This document shows positions 8,780 through 15,840 of a stretch of DNA of 22,165 bases, one piece after another. Under the pieces are notes generated by a model. That model was not told the DNA's origin. It saw nothing but the letters and a program-made list of their open reading frames with translations, and searched no databases. Location of the stretch: NCBI GenBank assembly GCA_019415645.1, contig DXYV01000019.1, forward strand, positions 28,738 through 50,902, written 5' to 3'. A program made the position numbers and the translations under genes. Within the stretch, counting starts at the first letter, position 1, and every line of letters begins with the position of its first letter. Source of the DNA: Clostridiales bacterium. Its GTDB lineage: Bacteria > Bacillota > Clostridia > Oscillospirales > Oscillospiraceae.

Positions 8780-9254
8780 ATGCTTTCTGAATCTCCAGTA
8801 CCTTATACTTGATGATTCCGGCGGGGGCCTCTACGATGACCTCCTCGCCCACCTTCTTGCCCAGCAGGGCCTTCCCGAACGGCGAGTCCTCCGAGATGCG
8901 GCCCGCCATGGGGTCGGCCTCCTGGGAACCTACGACCTCGTAAGTGCTCTCCTCGTCGAACTCCAGATCCAGCACCTTGATCTTGCTGCCCAGACGCACC
9001 GTGTTGGGGTCCGTCTCGTTTTCCTCAATGACCACGCAGTTGGCCAGGATATTCTCCACCTCCGCAATGCGGGAGTAGAGCTTGCCCTGCTCGTTTTTGG
9101 CCTCGTCATATTCGCTGTTCTCCGACAGGTCTCCAAAGGAGCGTGCCTCCTTGATCTGATCGGCGACCTCCCGCTCCCGAACTGTTTTCAGATAGTTGAG
9201 TTCCTCTTTCAATGCCTCCAGGCGCTCCGCACTGAGTTTGAATTCTTTCGCCAT
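8778..9254 (-). CDS. greA: Transcription elongation factor GreA
   Basis: Rescues backtracked RNA polymerase by stimulating transcript cleavage through its secondary channel. The 158 residues are the family length: an N-terminal antiparallel coiled coil (about 8-75) with the tip motif FGDLSENSEYDEAK carrying the acidic residues Asp42 and Glu45, and a C-terminal FKBP-like domain with GSKIKVLDLE and SPFGKALLGKKVGEEV. AAAGGAAG lies upstream of the ATG. A consensus promoter and a hairpin leader precede it; lysS is next downstream. Confidence 0.97.
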   Translation of the reverse strand: MAKEFKLSAERLEALKEELNYLKTVREREVADQIKEARSFGDLSENSEYDEAKNEQGKLYSRIAEVENILANCVVIEENETDPNTVRLGSKIKVLDLEFDEESTYEVVGSQEADPMAGRISEDSPFGKALLGKKVGEEVIVEAPAGIIKYKVLEIQKA

Positions 9255-9284
9255 GACCGGTGTTACTTCCTTTCCTCGTATCGA

Positions 9285-9339
9285 AATAAAGAAGCCGTAG
9301 CGGCTACGGCTCTTTTTGGCTGTGTTTCATTTCTTTATT
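9285..9339 (-). promoter_or_regulatory. greA leader hairpin, possible attenuator
   Basis: AGCCGTAG (9293-9300) and CTACGGCT (9304-9311) form an 8-bp stem with a 3-nt loop. On the minus strand it is followed by TTCTTTATTT, an imperfect U-tract. An upstream AATAAAGAA segment (plus-strand TTCTTTATT, 9331-9339) is exactly complementary to that U-tract (9285-9293). The hairpin lies after the promoter and before the greA ribosome binding site, so it sits inside the greA leader. A 17-codon ORF with no Shine-Dalgarno (start 9357) stops inside the stem. Termination within the leader is inferred. Confidence 0.6.
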
Positions 9340-9366
9340 ATAGTAGTATCGCGCCATTATTTTAGT

Positions 9367-9395
9367 ATTATATGAAGTTTATATCCGTCTGTCAA
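9367..9395 (-). promoter_or_regulatory. Consensus sigma-A promoter for greA
   Basis: TTGACA (9390-9395), a 17-bp spacer and TATAAT (9367-9372) on the minus strand match the housekeeping consensus at all 12 positions. The -35 and spacer overlap the last codons of the upstream unknown gene. Transcription should start near 9360, about 105 nt before greA. Confidence 0.9.
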
Positions 9396-10110
9396 GAGGT
9401 ACGACCGCCCGAATTTCCCGTTCCGTCAGCCGCCCGCTCTCCCAGAGCGCCGCCAGAAGCGGCAACTCCGCCGCGTCGGCCGGGAGGCTGCGCTCCGCCG
9501 CCGTCAGGCGCAGACCGCCCAAGTCCGGCGTCTGGCCATACAGCCGCAGATCCGCCGGATGCGGCTCCTTCTGCGGCGCGAAGGCCACTGTCAGATCGGG
9601 CCGCAGGGAGCCGGGCTCGATGCGCGGCAGGCCAAATTCCCGGCCCAGCCAGTCGGTCAGACGCCGGCCCTGCTCCCCCGCGTCAAAGGTCAGCCGCCCC
9701 ACTGAGCGGGCCAGCTCCTGGGCGGTACGCTGGAGTGCGCCGCCCGCGCCCTCGCCCGCCAGGCACACGGTACTGCGGGCCGGAATCAGGCCCCGGCGCT
9801 CCAGCGCCTTCAAAATCAGCTTAGCCGCCACGGCCTGGCAGAGGGGCTCCACCTCCACACCACGCAGTCCGGCGCGGCACAGCGGCTCCCACAGGCGGTG
9901 GGGAAACTCCGGCGGGACAAGCACCCGTGAGATTCCCTGGCCCCAAAGCCGCTCCGCCGCACGATACAGCTTTCGCCGGAGGGCCCGGCCGCCCAGCTCC
10001 GGACGGCCGGGCACCTCCGCCCGCAGCAGCGGCAGGCCGAGAATCTCTTCCCTGCTCAGGACAGCGCGCCATCCCAGTTGTTCCGAATCCACAAGTAAAT
10101 GGCCATACAC
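9379..10110 (-). CDS. Conserved-looking protein of unknown function
   Basis: I do not recognise this protein of about 244 residues. It is Arg/Leu-rich and has no signal peptide or membrane span. A central stretch, ARSTVCLAGEGAGGALQRTA followed by hydrophobic and acidic segments, looks like a beta-strand/Gly-rich loop/helix unit of a Rossmann-like fold, but no ligand can be named. The start is uncertain: GTG at 10110 has GAGGTGAGG about 8 nt upstream, while GTG at 10119 adds three residues but has no ribosome binding site. It lies 54 nt downstream of ctpA and probably ends that operon; its 3' end contains the greA promoter. Confidence 0.75.
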   Translation of the reverse strand: MYGHLLVDSEQLGWRAVLSREEILGLPLLRAEVPGRPELGGRALRRKLYRAAERLWGQGISRVLVPPEFPHRLWEPLCRAGLRGVEVEPLCQAVAAKLILKALERRGLIPARSTVCLAGEGAGGALQRTAQELARSVGRLTFDAGEQGRRLTDWLGREFGLPRIEPGSLRPDLTVAFAPQKEPHPADLRLYGQTPDLGGLRLTAAERSLPADAAELPLLAALWESGRLTEREIRAVVPLDRRI

Positions 10111-10164
10111 CGGCCTCACCTCGCTGAGACACCCTATGCCCGGCCGGCGTATTCTATGCGGTGT

Positions 10165-11355
10165 TCAGGAGGTCATTTGACGCTCCATCTGGTCGATCAG
10201 CGTCTGGAGCTGCGGGTCCTCCTCCGGGGCCAGCTGGCCGGCGGCCAGCTTCGCGGCCTCTTCCTCAGTCAGCGACACTTCCACATCGGGGGTGAGGCCG
10301 GTGCCAATCAGGGACACACCGCTCCCCGTGGAGTACCGCGCGGTGGACAGACCCAAGGCCCCGCCATTGAGCAGCGGGAAGGTCCTCTGGGAATAGCCCT
10401 TTCCGGAGGTCACCTCCCCCACGATGGGCGCGCCGGCGCTCTCCCGCAGCTGTGCGGCAAAGAGCTCCGCCGCACTGTAAGATTGCCCGTTCACCAGTAC
10501 GCCAAAGGGCAGGTCGATGCAGTCTGCATCCGATTCTATCACCGTGGCGGACCCCCAGCGGGGACTGCTCTGGAACACGGGCCCTTCCGGCAGCAGGAAG
10601 TCCAGCATCTGGGTCAGCTCCCGGACATAGCCCCCGCCGTCATTGCGCACGTCGAACAGCAGAGCGGAGGCCCCCTGCTCCACCAGCTCCGTCACCGCGG
10701 CCTCAAACTCCTCCGTGGCCCGGCTGTTGAAGTTACGGATGGTCACCAGGCCCATGCCGTTGTCCAGCATCGTGCCCTGGACCACCGCCACCTGGATGTA
10801 CTCCAGCGTCACCGTGACCTCCCGGGTCGTTCCATCTGCCCCAAGCAGCGTCAGCTTCTGCTGGGTCCCCGCTTCGCCGCCGATCAGACCGGTCCCCTCA
10901 AAGCGGGCCTCTCCGGCGACCGAGACGCCGTCCACGGCCGTGATCACGTCGCCCGCCACGACGCCCGCCCGGTCAGCCGGTCCGTCCGGCGTGACGGAGA
11001 GGACGCTCAGGCCCTCTTCCCGCTCGGTGGTGACGGTCACGCCGATTCCAAGATATTCATTGGCCCGGCTGTCCTGAAGGGCGGCATAAGATTCCTCGTC
11101 CACATAATAGGACCAGCGGTCCCCCAGGCCCGTCACCATACCGCTCAGCGCCTGGTCTGCCGCCTCGGAGAGATCCGCGTCCTCCTCTACAAAGGCCCAG
11201 CGCGCCAAAAGCCACCCCTGGACCACCGCCAGGCCATCCCGGCCCAACAAGGCAATCACCGCGCCGGCAACTACCGCCAGAGTGATGACCACCGACAAAA
11301 GCACCGTTACCGCAGTCGGTATCCGTCGGCGCGCAGCCGTATCGGACTGTCTCAT
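10165..11355 (-). CDS. CtpA-type S41 carboxy-terminal processing protease with PDZ domain
   Basis: A membrane-anchored serine protease working outside the membrane. The N-terminus has one membrane span (TAVTVLLSVVITLAVVAGAV), then a PDZ domain (about 105-195) with VTPDGPADRAGVVAGDVI, then the S41 domain with DVRNDGGG, NGQSYSAAELFAAQ carrying the likely nucleophile Ser301 and TSGKGYSQR carrying the general base Lys326 (numbered from an in-frame TTG at 11376). The ATG at 11355 is chosen because GGAGGG lies 6 nt upstream. Family members cleave or degrade envelope proteins, including peptidoglycan hydrolases in Gram-negatives. Its position after two M23 hydrolases makes those plausible substrates, which is inference. 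Confidence 0.93.
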   Translation of the reverse strand: MRQSDTAARRRIPTAVTVLLSVVITLAVVAGAVIALLGRDGLAVVQGWLLARWAFVEEDADLSEAADQALSGMVTGLGDRWSYYVDEESYAALQDSRANEYLGIGVTVTTEREEGLSVLSVTPDGPADRAGVVAGDVITAVDGVSVAGEARFEGTGLIGGEAGTQQKLTLLGADGTTREVTVTLEYIQVAVVQGTMLDNGMGLVTIRNFNSRATEEFEAAVTELVEQGASALLFDVRNDGGGYVRELTQMLDFLLPEGPVFQSSPRWGSATVIESDADCIDLPFGVLVNGQSYSAAELFAAQLRESAGAPIVGEVTSGKGYSQRTFPLLNGGALGLSTARYSTGSGVSLIGTGLTPDVEVSLTEEEAAKLAAGQLAPEEDPQLQTLIDQMERQMTS

Positions 11356-11378
11356 CGCATTCCCTCCATTCATCAAGA

Positions 11379-11405
11379 CAGGGGACGGGTATATCCCGTC
11401 CCCTG
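11379..11405 (-). other. Intercistronic hairpin between the M23 gene and ctpA
   Basis: CAGGGGACGGG (11379-11389) pairs perfectly with CCCGTCCCCTG (11395-11405) around a 5-nt loop. It lies between the M23 stop and the ctpA ribosome binding site. On the minus strand it is followed by TCTTGATG, not a T-run, so it is more likely an RNA-stability or processing element, or a weak terminator, that sets ctpA level relative to the upstream hydrolases. Confidence 0.6.
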
Positions 11406-11429
11406 CCGTCCTCCGTTTTGTTTTGCCTG

Positions 11430-12647
11430 TTACATGTTATAACGGCGGATAAAGACCGAATCCAAGTTTGGATAATACTGCTCCGCGTCGGTACGGCTGC
11501 CATTGTACCATACCTCATAGTGCAGATGGTTGCCGGTGGAGACGCCGGTGGAGCCCACATAGCCGATGGTCTGGCCCTGGGTGACCACATCGCCCACCGA
11601 GACCGCCCGGCTGGTCATATGGGCGTAGAGGGTGCTGTATCCGTCGCTGTGGTTGACGATCACATAGTTCCCGTAGGAGCTGCTGTACTGGGAAGTAGTG
11701 ACCACGCCGCTCTTGGCCGCGCCGATGGGCGTGTTCTTGGGTGCGGCGATGTCGGTGCCGTTGTGATGGCGTGTCGTGCCGTAGACGGGATGGACGCGAT
11801 AGCCAAAGCCCGAGGTCAGCGTATAGTACCCCGGCACAGGCCAGTAGAATCCCGCCTCAGAAACCACACCGGCATTCTGGGCGGCCAGGGACCGCTGGGC
11901 CGCCTCCATCTCCGACTGGATACGGGCATCCTCGGCTTCCAGCTCCTCAATGGCGCTCTCGTACTCGCTCTGCTGGGCAGCGATCTGCTGCACCAGCGCG
12001 GTGGCCTTGGCCTCCTGGACCTGGAGCTCCGCCCGGCTGGCCTCCTGCGTGTCCTGGAGGGCCTGCTGTTCAGCCTGCTCGCTCTCCAAAACCGCCTTTG
12101 CATCCTCCAACTCCGCTCGGGTGGCCTCCAGCTGGTCGATAATCGCCTGGTCGTAATCCATGATCTCGCCCACCAGCATAGCGTTATCCAACAACTCGGC
12201 AAAACTGGCGGAGTTGAACAGAATCGCCAGGTAGGACACAGAGCCCTGCTCTTCCATGGAGCGTACCCGCTGGCAGAACAGGGTGTACTGGGCCTCCTCC
12301 TTCGCCTGCAGGTCGCTGATCTCGGTCTGTTTCTCCGCGATCAGGGTGCTGTACTCGTCGATAACCGTCTGGGTGTCCGCGATCTGCTGGTTGATCAGTG
12401 CAATCTGCTGATCCAGGTATGCTTTTTGCTGGAGAGCCTGTTCCTTATCGTCCTCGATATCCGCCAACTGATCCTCCAGCTCGTCAATCTGGCCGGCGAT
12501 CTCATCAATGCTGTTTTTCATTTCGTCGATGTCCGACTGGGTCACCGCCGAGGCGCGCTCCAGCAACGGCGAGACGTGCAGCCCAGCCAGGCTAAGGCCG
12601 AACAGCAGCACCATCAGGCATACGCCGATCCGTCTGCCTCGTTTCAT
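11430..12647 (-). CDS. Coiled-coil M23 peptidase, second tandem paralogue (EnvC/PcsB-like)
   Basis: An exported peptidoglycan hydrolase or hydrolase activator. A signal peptide (RRIGVCLMVLLFGLSLAGL) is followed by a long coiled coil (about 36-260, rich in Gln/Glu/Ala) and a C-terminal LytM/M23 domain. The zinc and catalytic residues are present: HNGTD (His295, Asp299), YAHM (His343) and NHLH (His374, His376), so the domain should be active, unlike degenerate EnvC. The protein has 405 residues. It follows its paralogue by 45 nt; the coiled coils are close copies while the M23 domains and linkers have diverged. By analogy with FtsEX-PcsB and FtsEX-CwlO, FtsEX upstream would control it. Confidence 0.93.
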   Translation of the reverse strand: MKRGRRIGVCLMVLLFGLSLAGLHVSPLLERASAVTQSDIDEMKNSIDEIAGQIDELEDQLADIEDDKEQALQQKAYLDQQIALINQQIADTQTVIDEYSTLIAEKQTEISDLQAKEEAQYTLFCQRVRSMEEQGSVSYLAILFNSASFAELLDNAMLVGEIMDYDQAIIDQLEATRAELEDAKAVLESEQAEQQALQDTQEASRAELQVQEAKATALVQQIAAQQSEYESAIEELEAEDARIQSEMEAAQRSLAAQNAGVVSEAGFYWPVPGYYTLTSGFGYRVHPVYGTTRHHNGTDIAAPKNTPIGAAKSGVVTTSQYSSSYGNYVIVNHSDGYSTLYAHMTSRAVSVGDVVTQGQTIGYVGSTGVSTGNHLHYEVWYNGSRTDAEQYYPNLDSVFIRRYNM

Positions 12648-12692
12648 CCTATGCCGCCCCTTTCTCCGGAATGTCCGGACGGAATCAGTTCC

Positions 12693-13904
12693 TTACCAAT
12701 TCTGAATGTAGCCGGTAAGATATTGCAGCGGGTCCACCCGGACGCCGTTTTCCGTAATCTCAAAATGCAGGTGGGGCCCGCTGGAGATTCCGGTGGAGCC
12801 GGTAATGCCGATCACATCGCCCTGCTCTACCACGTCGCCCACCGAGACGCTGCGGCTGCTCATATGGGCATACAGCGTGGTATTGCCGCTGCCGTGGCTG
12901 ATGACCACATATTCCCCGTAGGAGCTGCTGCGCTGGGAGACAATCACGGTCCCCGCCTTGGCGGCATGGACCTCCGTAGTATAGCCGACACCGCCGATGT
13001 CCACGCCCTTATGGTTGGTGGATGCCCCCGGTATGCCCGTGTTGCGGGGACCGAAGGGGGAATTGATCTTCCGGCTGGATACCGGCCAGATGTAGCCGCC
13101 CAGGGCCGCGTTGCTGGTCTGTCCCTGCGCCGCCTGCTGCGCGGCCAGTTCTTTGGACAGGCGGACGATCTCCTCCTGGACCCGTTCCTCCTCGGCTTCT
13201 ACCTCGGCCAGAGCGCTTTGATACTCGCTCTCCTGACTGAGAATTTGGTTGACCAGTTCCTCCGCCTTGGCCTGCTGGGTCTGGAGCTGGGCGCGGCTGG
13301 CGGCCTGCTCGTCCCACAGAGCTTGCTGTTCCGCCTGATCGCTCTCCAGCTCGGACTTGGCCTGCTCCAGCTCCTCACGGGTGGCCTCCAGCTGGTCAAT
13401 AATCGCTTGGTCGTAATCCATGATCTCACCCATCAGCATCGCGTTGTCCAGCAGATCCGAGAAGCTGGCCGCATTGAAGAGAATGGACAGGTAGGACACG
13501 GTCCCCTGCTCTTCCATGGAGCGCACCCGCTGGCAGAACAGCGCGTACTGCTCTTCCTCCTGAGCCTGAAGGGCGTCAATCTCGGTCTGCTTTTCCGCAA
13601 TCAGGGTATCGTACTCGCTGAGCACCGCTTCAGTCTGGGCGATCTGCTGGTTGAGCAGCGCGATCTGCTGATCCAGATTTTCCTTCTGCTGGAGAGCCTG
13701 GCTCTTGTCGTCCTGAATCCCCGCCAGCTTATCCTCGAGATCGTTGATCTGGCTGGTAATCTCGTCAATGCTGTCTTTCATTTCGTCAATGTCCGACTGG
13801 GTCACCGCACCGGCGGAACCAGGACCCGGCCCCGGCAAAAACAGCGCCAGGGCTAACATTGCAGCCAAAAGGACGCGTATTGGACGGGATGAGGTTTTTT
13901 TCAT
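12693..13904 (-). CDS. Coiled-coil M23 peptidase, first tandem paralogue (EnvC/PcsB-like)
   Basis: Exported 403-residue protein: basic N-terminus and hydrophobic signal (VLLAAMLALALFLPG), then AVTQSDIDEMK, which also opens the mature part of the paralogue, a coiled coil to about 260, and an M23 domain with NHKGVD (His298, Asp302), YAHM (His347) and PHLH (His378, His380). All zinc and catalytic positions are kept. The coiled coil shares long identical blocks with the next gene, including DYDQAIIDQLEATR and CQRVRSMEEQG. The loop ahead of the M23 domain contains an extra Gly/Pro-rich insert (RNTGIPGAST). A GGAGGG ribosome binding site overlaps the end of the 32-codon gene in front, suggesting coupling to it. 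Confidence 0.93.
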   Translation of the reverse strand: MKKTSSRPIRVLLAAMLALALFLPGPGPGSAGAVTQSDIDEMKDSIDEITSQINDLEDKLAGIQDDKSQALQQKENLDQQIALLNQQIAQTEAVLSEYDTLIAEKQTEIDALQAQEEEQYALFCQRVRSMEEQGTVSYLSILFNAASFSDLLDNAMLMGEIMDYDQAIIDQLEATREELEQAKSELESDQAEQQALWDEQAASRAQLQTQQAKAEELVNQILSQESEYQSALAEVEAEEERVQEEIVRLSKELAAQQAAQGQTSNAALGGYIWPVSSRKINSPFGPRNTGIPGASTNHKGVDIGGVGYTTEVHAAKAGTVIVSQRSSSYGEYVVISHGSGNTTLYAHMSSRSVSVGDVVEQGDVIGITGSTGISSGPHLHFEITENGVRVDPLQYLTGYIQNW

Positions 13905-13917
13905 GGCCGTCCCTCCG

Positions 13918-14016
13918 TCAGCCGCCGGCCAGGACGGAGATCGCGGGCAACAGTACAGACAGCAGCAGAGCCGCAGCCAGCACGCCCACCACGATTTTTT
14001 GGGTTTTTTTGCTCAT
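13918..14016 (-). CDS. 32-residue single-span membrane peptide between ftsX and the M23 genes
   Basis: ATG at 14016 to TGA at 13918 encodes a 32-residue peptide. It starts MSKKTQK, runs straight into a hydrophobic helix (IVVGVLAAALLLSVLLPAIS) and ends VLAGG. The positive-inside pattern predicts an inner-membrane span with a very short extracytoplasmic tail. The stop falls 13 nt before the next ATG, inside its ribosome binding region. The Shine-Dalgarno in front of this ORF is weak. The compositional signature, tight fit and operon position support a real gene. Function is unknown; a role beside FtsX or the M23 proteins is inference. Confidence 0.7.
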   Translation of the reverse strand: MSKKTQKIVVGVLAAALLLSVLLPAISVLAGG

Positions 14017-14113
14017 GTTGTTCCAACTTCTTTCTGTCTGAGTCTGGTTTGTTCCTCCGTTCCAGCCTCTTCTCTTTCCTATAAGCCTGCGGACCCTGCC
14101 GGGGCTGTTCCGG

Positions 14114-15004
14114 TCAAACCTGCAAAAACTTCCGAATTGCCAGCGCAGAACCGACGCCGCCGATCAGGGCTCCGGCCAGAAGGAAGCTGCCCAAAACGTT
14201 CCAGGCCATATTCTGGAAGGGAATCACGGCGATGAAAGACAGGGCGTTCGCATCTACGATAGCCTTGCAGACCAATGCATAGATGCCCCACTCCACGAAA
14301 AATGCGATCAGGGCGCCGATGAGGCCCAAAATCAGCCCCTCAAAGACAAAAGGCCAGCGCACAAAGGAATTGGTCGCGCCGCACATCTTCATAATGGCGA
14401 TCTCTTCCCGGCGGCTGAAGGTCGCCAGTTTGGTGGTGTTGGCGATGATGAACAGGGAAATGACCACCAGAATCACGATCAGAATGGTGGCGATGGCGGT
14501 GGCCACATTGCGCACCATCACAAAGCCCTCAGCGATCTCCGTCTCTGCCCGATGGTTGGCGATGCCCGGCAGCGCGGCCACCTGGTCCACAGTCTGTTCA
14601 AAGAGCTCAATGTCCACCACATGGATGGAGAAACGGTCCCGAAAGACCTCGTCCGGCAGGTCCGTATACAAACTACTGTCTTCCCGGCCCTCCAGATAAT
14701 CCGCCTTGGCCTCCTCCTTCGGAATGAAGGTGACCTCCGCCACATTGTCCATGCCTTCAATTCGGCTCTGAAGGGCTTCGATTTGTGCGTCAGTATAGGT
14801 CTCGTCTATGTAAGCCAGGAATACGTTTTCACTCTCCAGGTCGCCCAGCATCCGGTCCGCGTTGACCGCCACCAGGGCGAAGCTGCCCATAATCAGCAGA
14901 CAGGCCAGGACCATGCAGACCGCGGCAAAGGACATCAGCCCGTGAGAGCGGATGCTGCGCACACTTTCGCTCAGAAAATAACTAAAATTAAACCTTCTTC
15001 TCAT
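14114..15004 (-). CDS. ftsX: FtsX, membrane subunit of the FtsEX complex
   Basis: ABC-type membrane protein of the divisome or elongation machinery that passes the ATPase signal of FtsE to extracellular peptidoglycan hydrolases. The 296 residues show the family plan: cytoplasmic N-terminus (MRRRFNFSYFLSESVRSIRS), a first span (SFAAVCMVLACLLIMGSFAL), a large extracellular domain of about 100 residues, and three C-terminal spans starting with ATILIVILVVISLFIIANT. The loop SRREEIAIMKMCGAT is the conserved cytoplasmic segment. The ATG at 15004 overlaps the end of ftsE by 17 nt; an upstream in-frame start at 15031 would lie deep in ftsE and is less likely. Confidence 0.96.
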   Translation of the reverse strand: MRRRFNFSYFLSESVRSIRSHGLMSFAAVCMVLACLLIMGSFALVAVNADRMLGDLESENVFLAYIDETYTDAQIEALQSRIEGMDNVAEVTFIPKEEAKADYLEGREDSSLYTDLPDEVFRDRFSIHVVDIELFEQTVDQVAALPGIANHRAETEIAEGFVMVRNVATAIATILIVILVVISLFIIANTTKLATFSRREEIAIMKMCGATNSFVRWPFVFEGLILGLIGALIAFFVEWGIYALVCKAIVDANALSFIAVIPFQNMAWNVLGSFLLAGALIGGVGSALAIRKFLQV

Positions 15005-15680
15005 TGCTGTAATACCCACCCGTCTCGTCACTGATCAGCCGTCCGTTTTCAATGGCCACCACTCGTTTGGTAAAGCGGTTGACCAATTCCCGCTCATGGG
15101 TCACCACCAGCATGGTGGTCCCCATTTCGTTGATGCGCTCCAGAAGGCTCATAATCTCCAGCGAGCGCTGCGGGTCCAGGTTCCCGGTCGGCTCGTCGGC
15201 AATGATCATCTGGGGATTGTTGATCAGGGCCCGGGCAATGGCCACACGCTGCTGCTCGCCGCCAGACATCTGCGTGGGATAATGGTCGGCTTTCTCTGCC
15301 AGCCCGACCAGATTGAGCACATAGGGGATACGCTTGCGCATTTCCCGGCTGGAAGCGCCGATGACCCGCATGGCAAATTCCAGGTTCTCCCGCACGGTCT
15401 TTTTGTCAATCAGGCGGAAGTCCTGGAAAATGACCCCCAGCGTCCGGCGCATATAGGGAATCTGCCACTTGCGGATGTTATTCAGATTGTATCCATTGAC
15501 TACAACACGGCCCTCCGTGGATGCCACCTCCGCAGTGATCAGCTTGATGATGGTGGATTTTCCTGAGCCGGATGGGCCGACCAAAAATACAAATTCCCCA
15601 TCGTCAATGCGGAGATTGATCCCCTTGAGGGCCTTGGTTCCGTTATCATATTCTTTTTGCACGTCCATGAGTCGAATCAT
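14988..15680 (-). CDS. ftsE: FtsE, ATPase subunit of the FtsEX complex
   Basis: Cytoplasmic ABC ATPase partnering FtsX. All nucleotide-binding motifs are intact in 230 residues: Walker A GPSGSGKS (35-42), Q-loop Gln86 in VIFQDFRL, signature MSGGEQQRVAIARA (138-151), Walker B MIIADEPTGNLD (158-169) and the switch histidine in VVTHERE. GGAGG lies 10 nt before the ATG. It is the first gene of the ftsE-ftsX-peptide-M23-M23-ctpA cluster and is preceded by a promoter and an unusually structured 290-nt leader. Confidence 0.97.
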   Translation of the reverse strand: MIRLMDVQKEYDNGTKALKGINLRIDDGEFVFLVGPSGSGKSTIIKLITAEVASTEGRVVVNGYNLNNIRKWQIPYMRRTLGVIFQDFRLIDKKTVRENLEFAMRVIGASSREMRKRIPYVLNLVGLAEKADHYPTQMSGGEQQRVAIARALINNPQMIIADEPTGNLDPQRSLEIMSLLERINEMGTTMLVVTHERELVNRFTKRVVAIENGRLISDETGGYYSNEKKV

Positions 15681-15732
15681 TGCACCAAGACCTCCGACGT
15701 CTGTTCATAAAATGCGAAATGCGGTATTATGT

Positions 15733-15835
15733 AATGTCTGCTGAATAAACTGCAAAACAGTTTATTCGCGCGGCGGTTGCCGCGCAATTCCATAAAAACG
15801 GCTCTTTTGAGCTGGTTGTATGGAATTCAGACATT
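15733..15835 (-). ncRNA. Cloverleaf structure A in the ftsE leader
   Basis: AATGTCTG (15733-15740) pairs with CAGACATT (15828-15835) and encloses three abutting hairpins: 15743-15752 with 15758-15767 (10 bp), 15768-15774 with 15779-15785 (7 bp, GC only) and 15786-15794 with 15819-15827 (9 bp, with an inner hairpin 15799-15804/15809-15814). Only two bases (15741-15742) remain unpaired at the junction. All main stems are perfectly complementary. It is not a tRNA: arm sizes and conserved loops do not fit. Whether it works as RNA leader or as DNA is not known. Confidence 0.65.
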
Positions 15836-15840
15836 GTTAC

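Noticed and set aside
11418..13856. 812-codon plus-strand frame across both M23 genes
   Set aside because: It is the antisense of two intact signal-peptide/coiled-coil/M23 genes. Its internal repetition merely mirrors the gene duplication.
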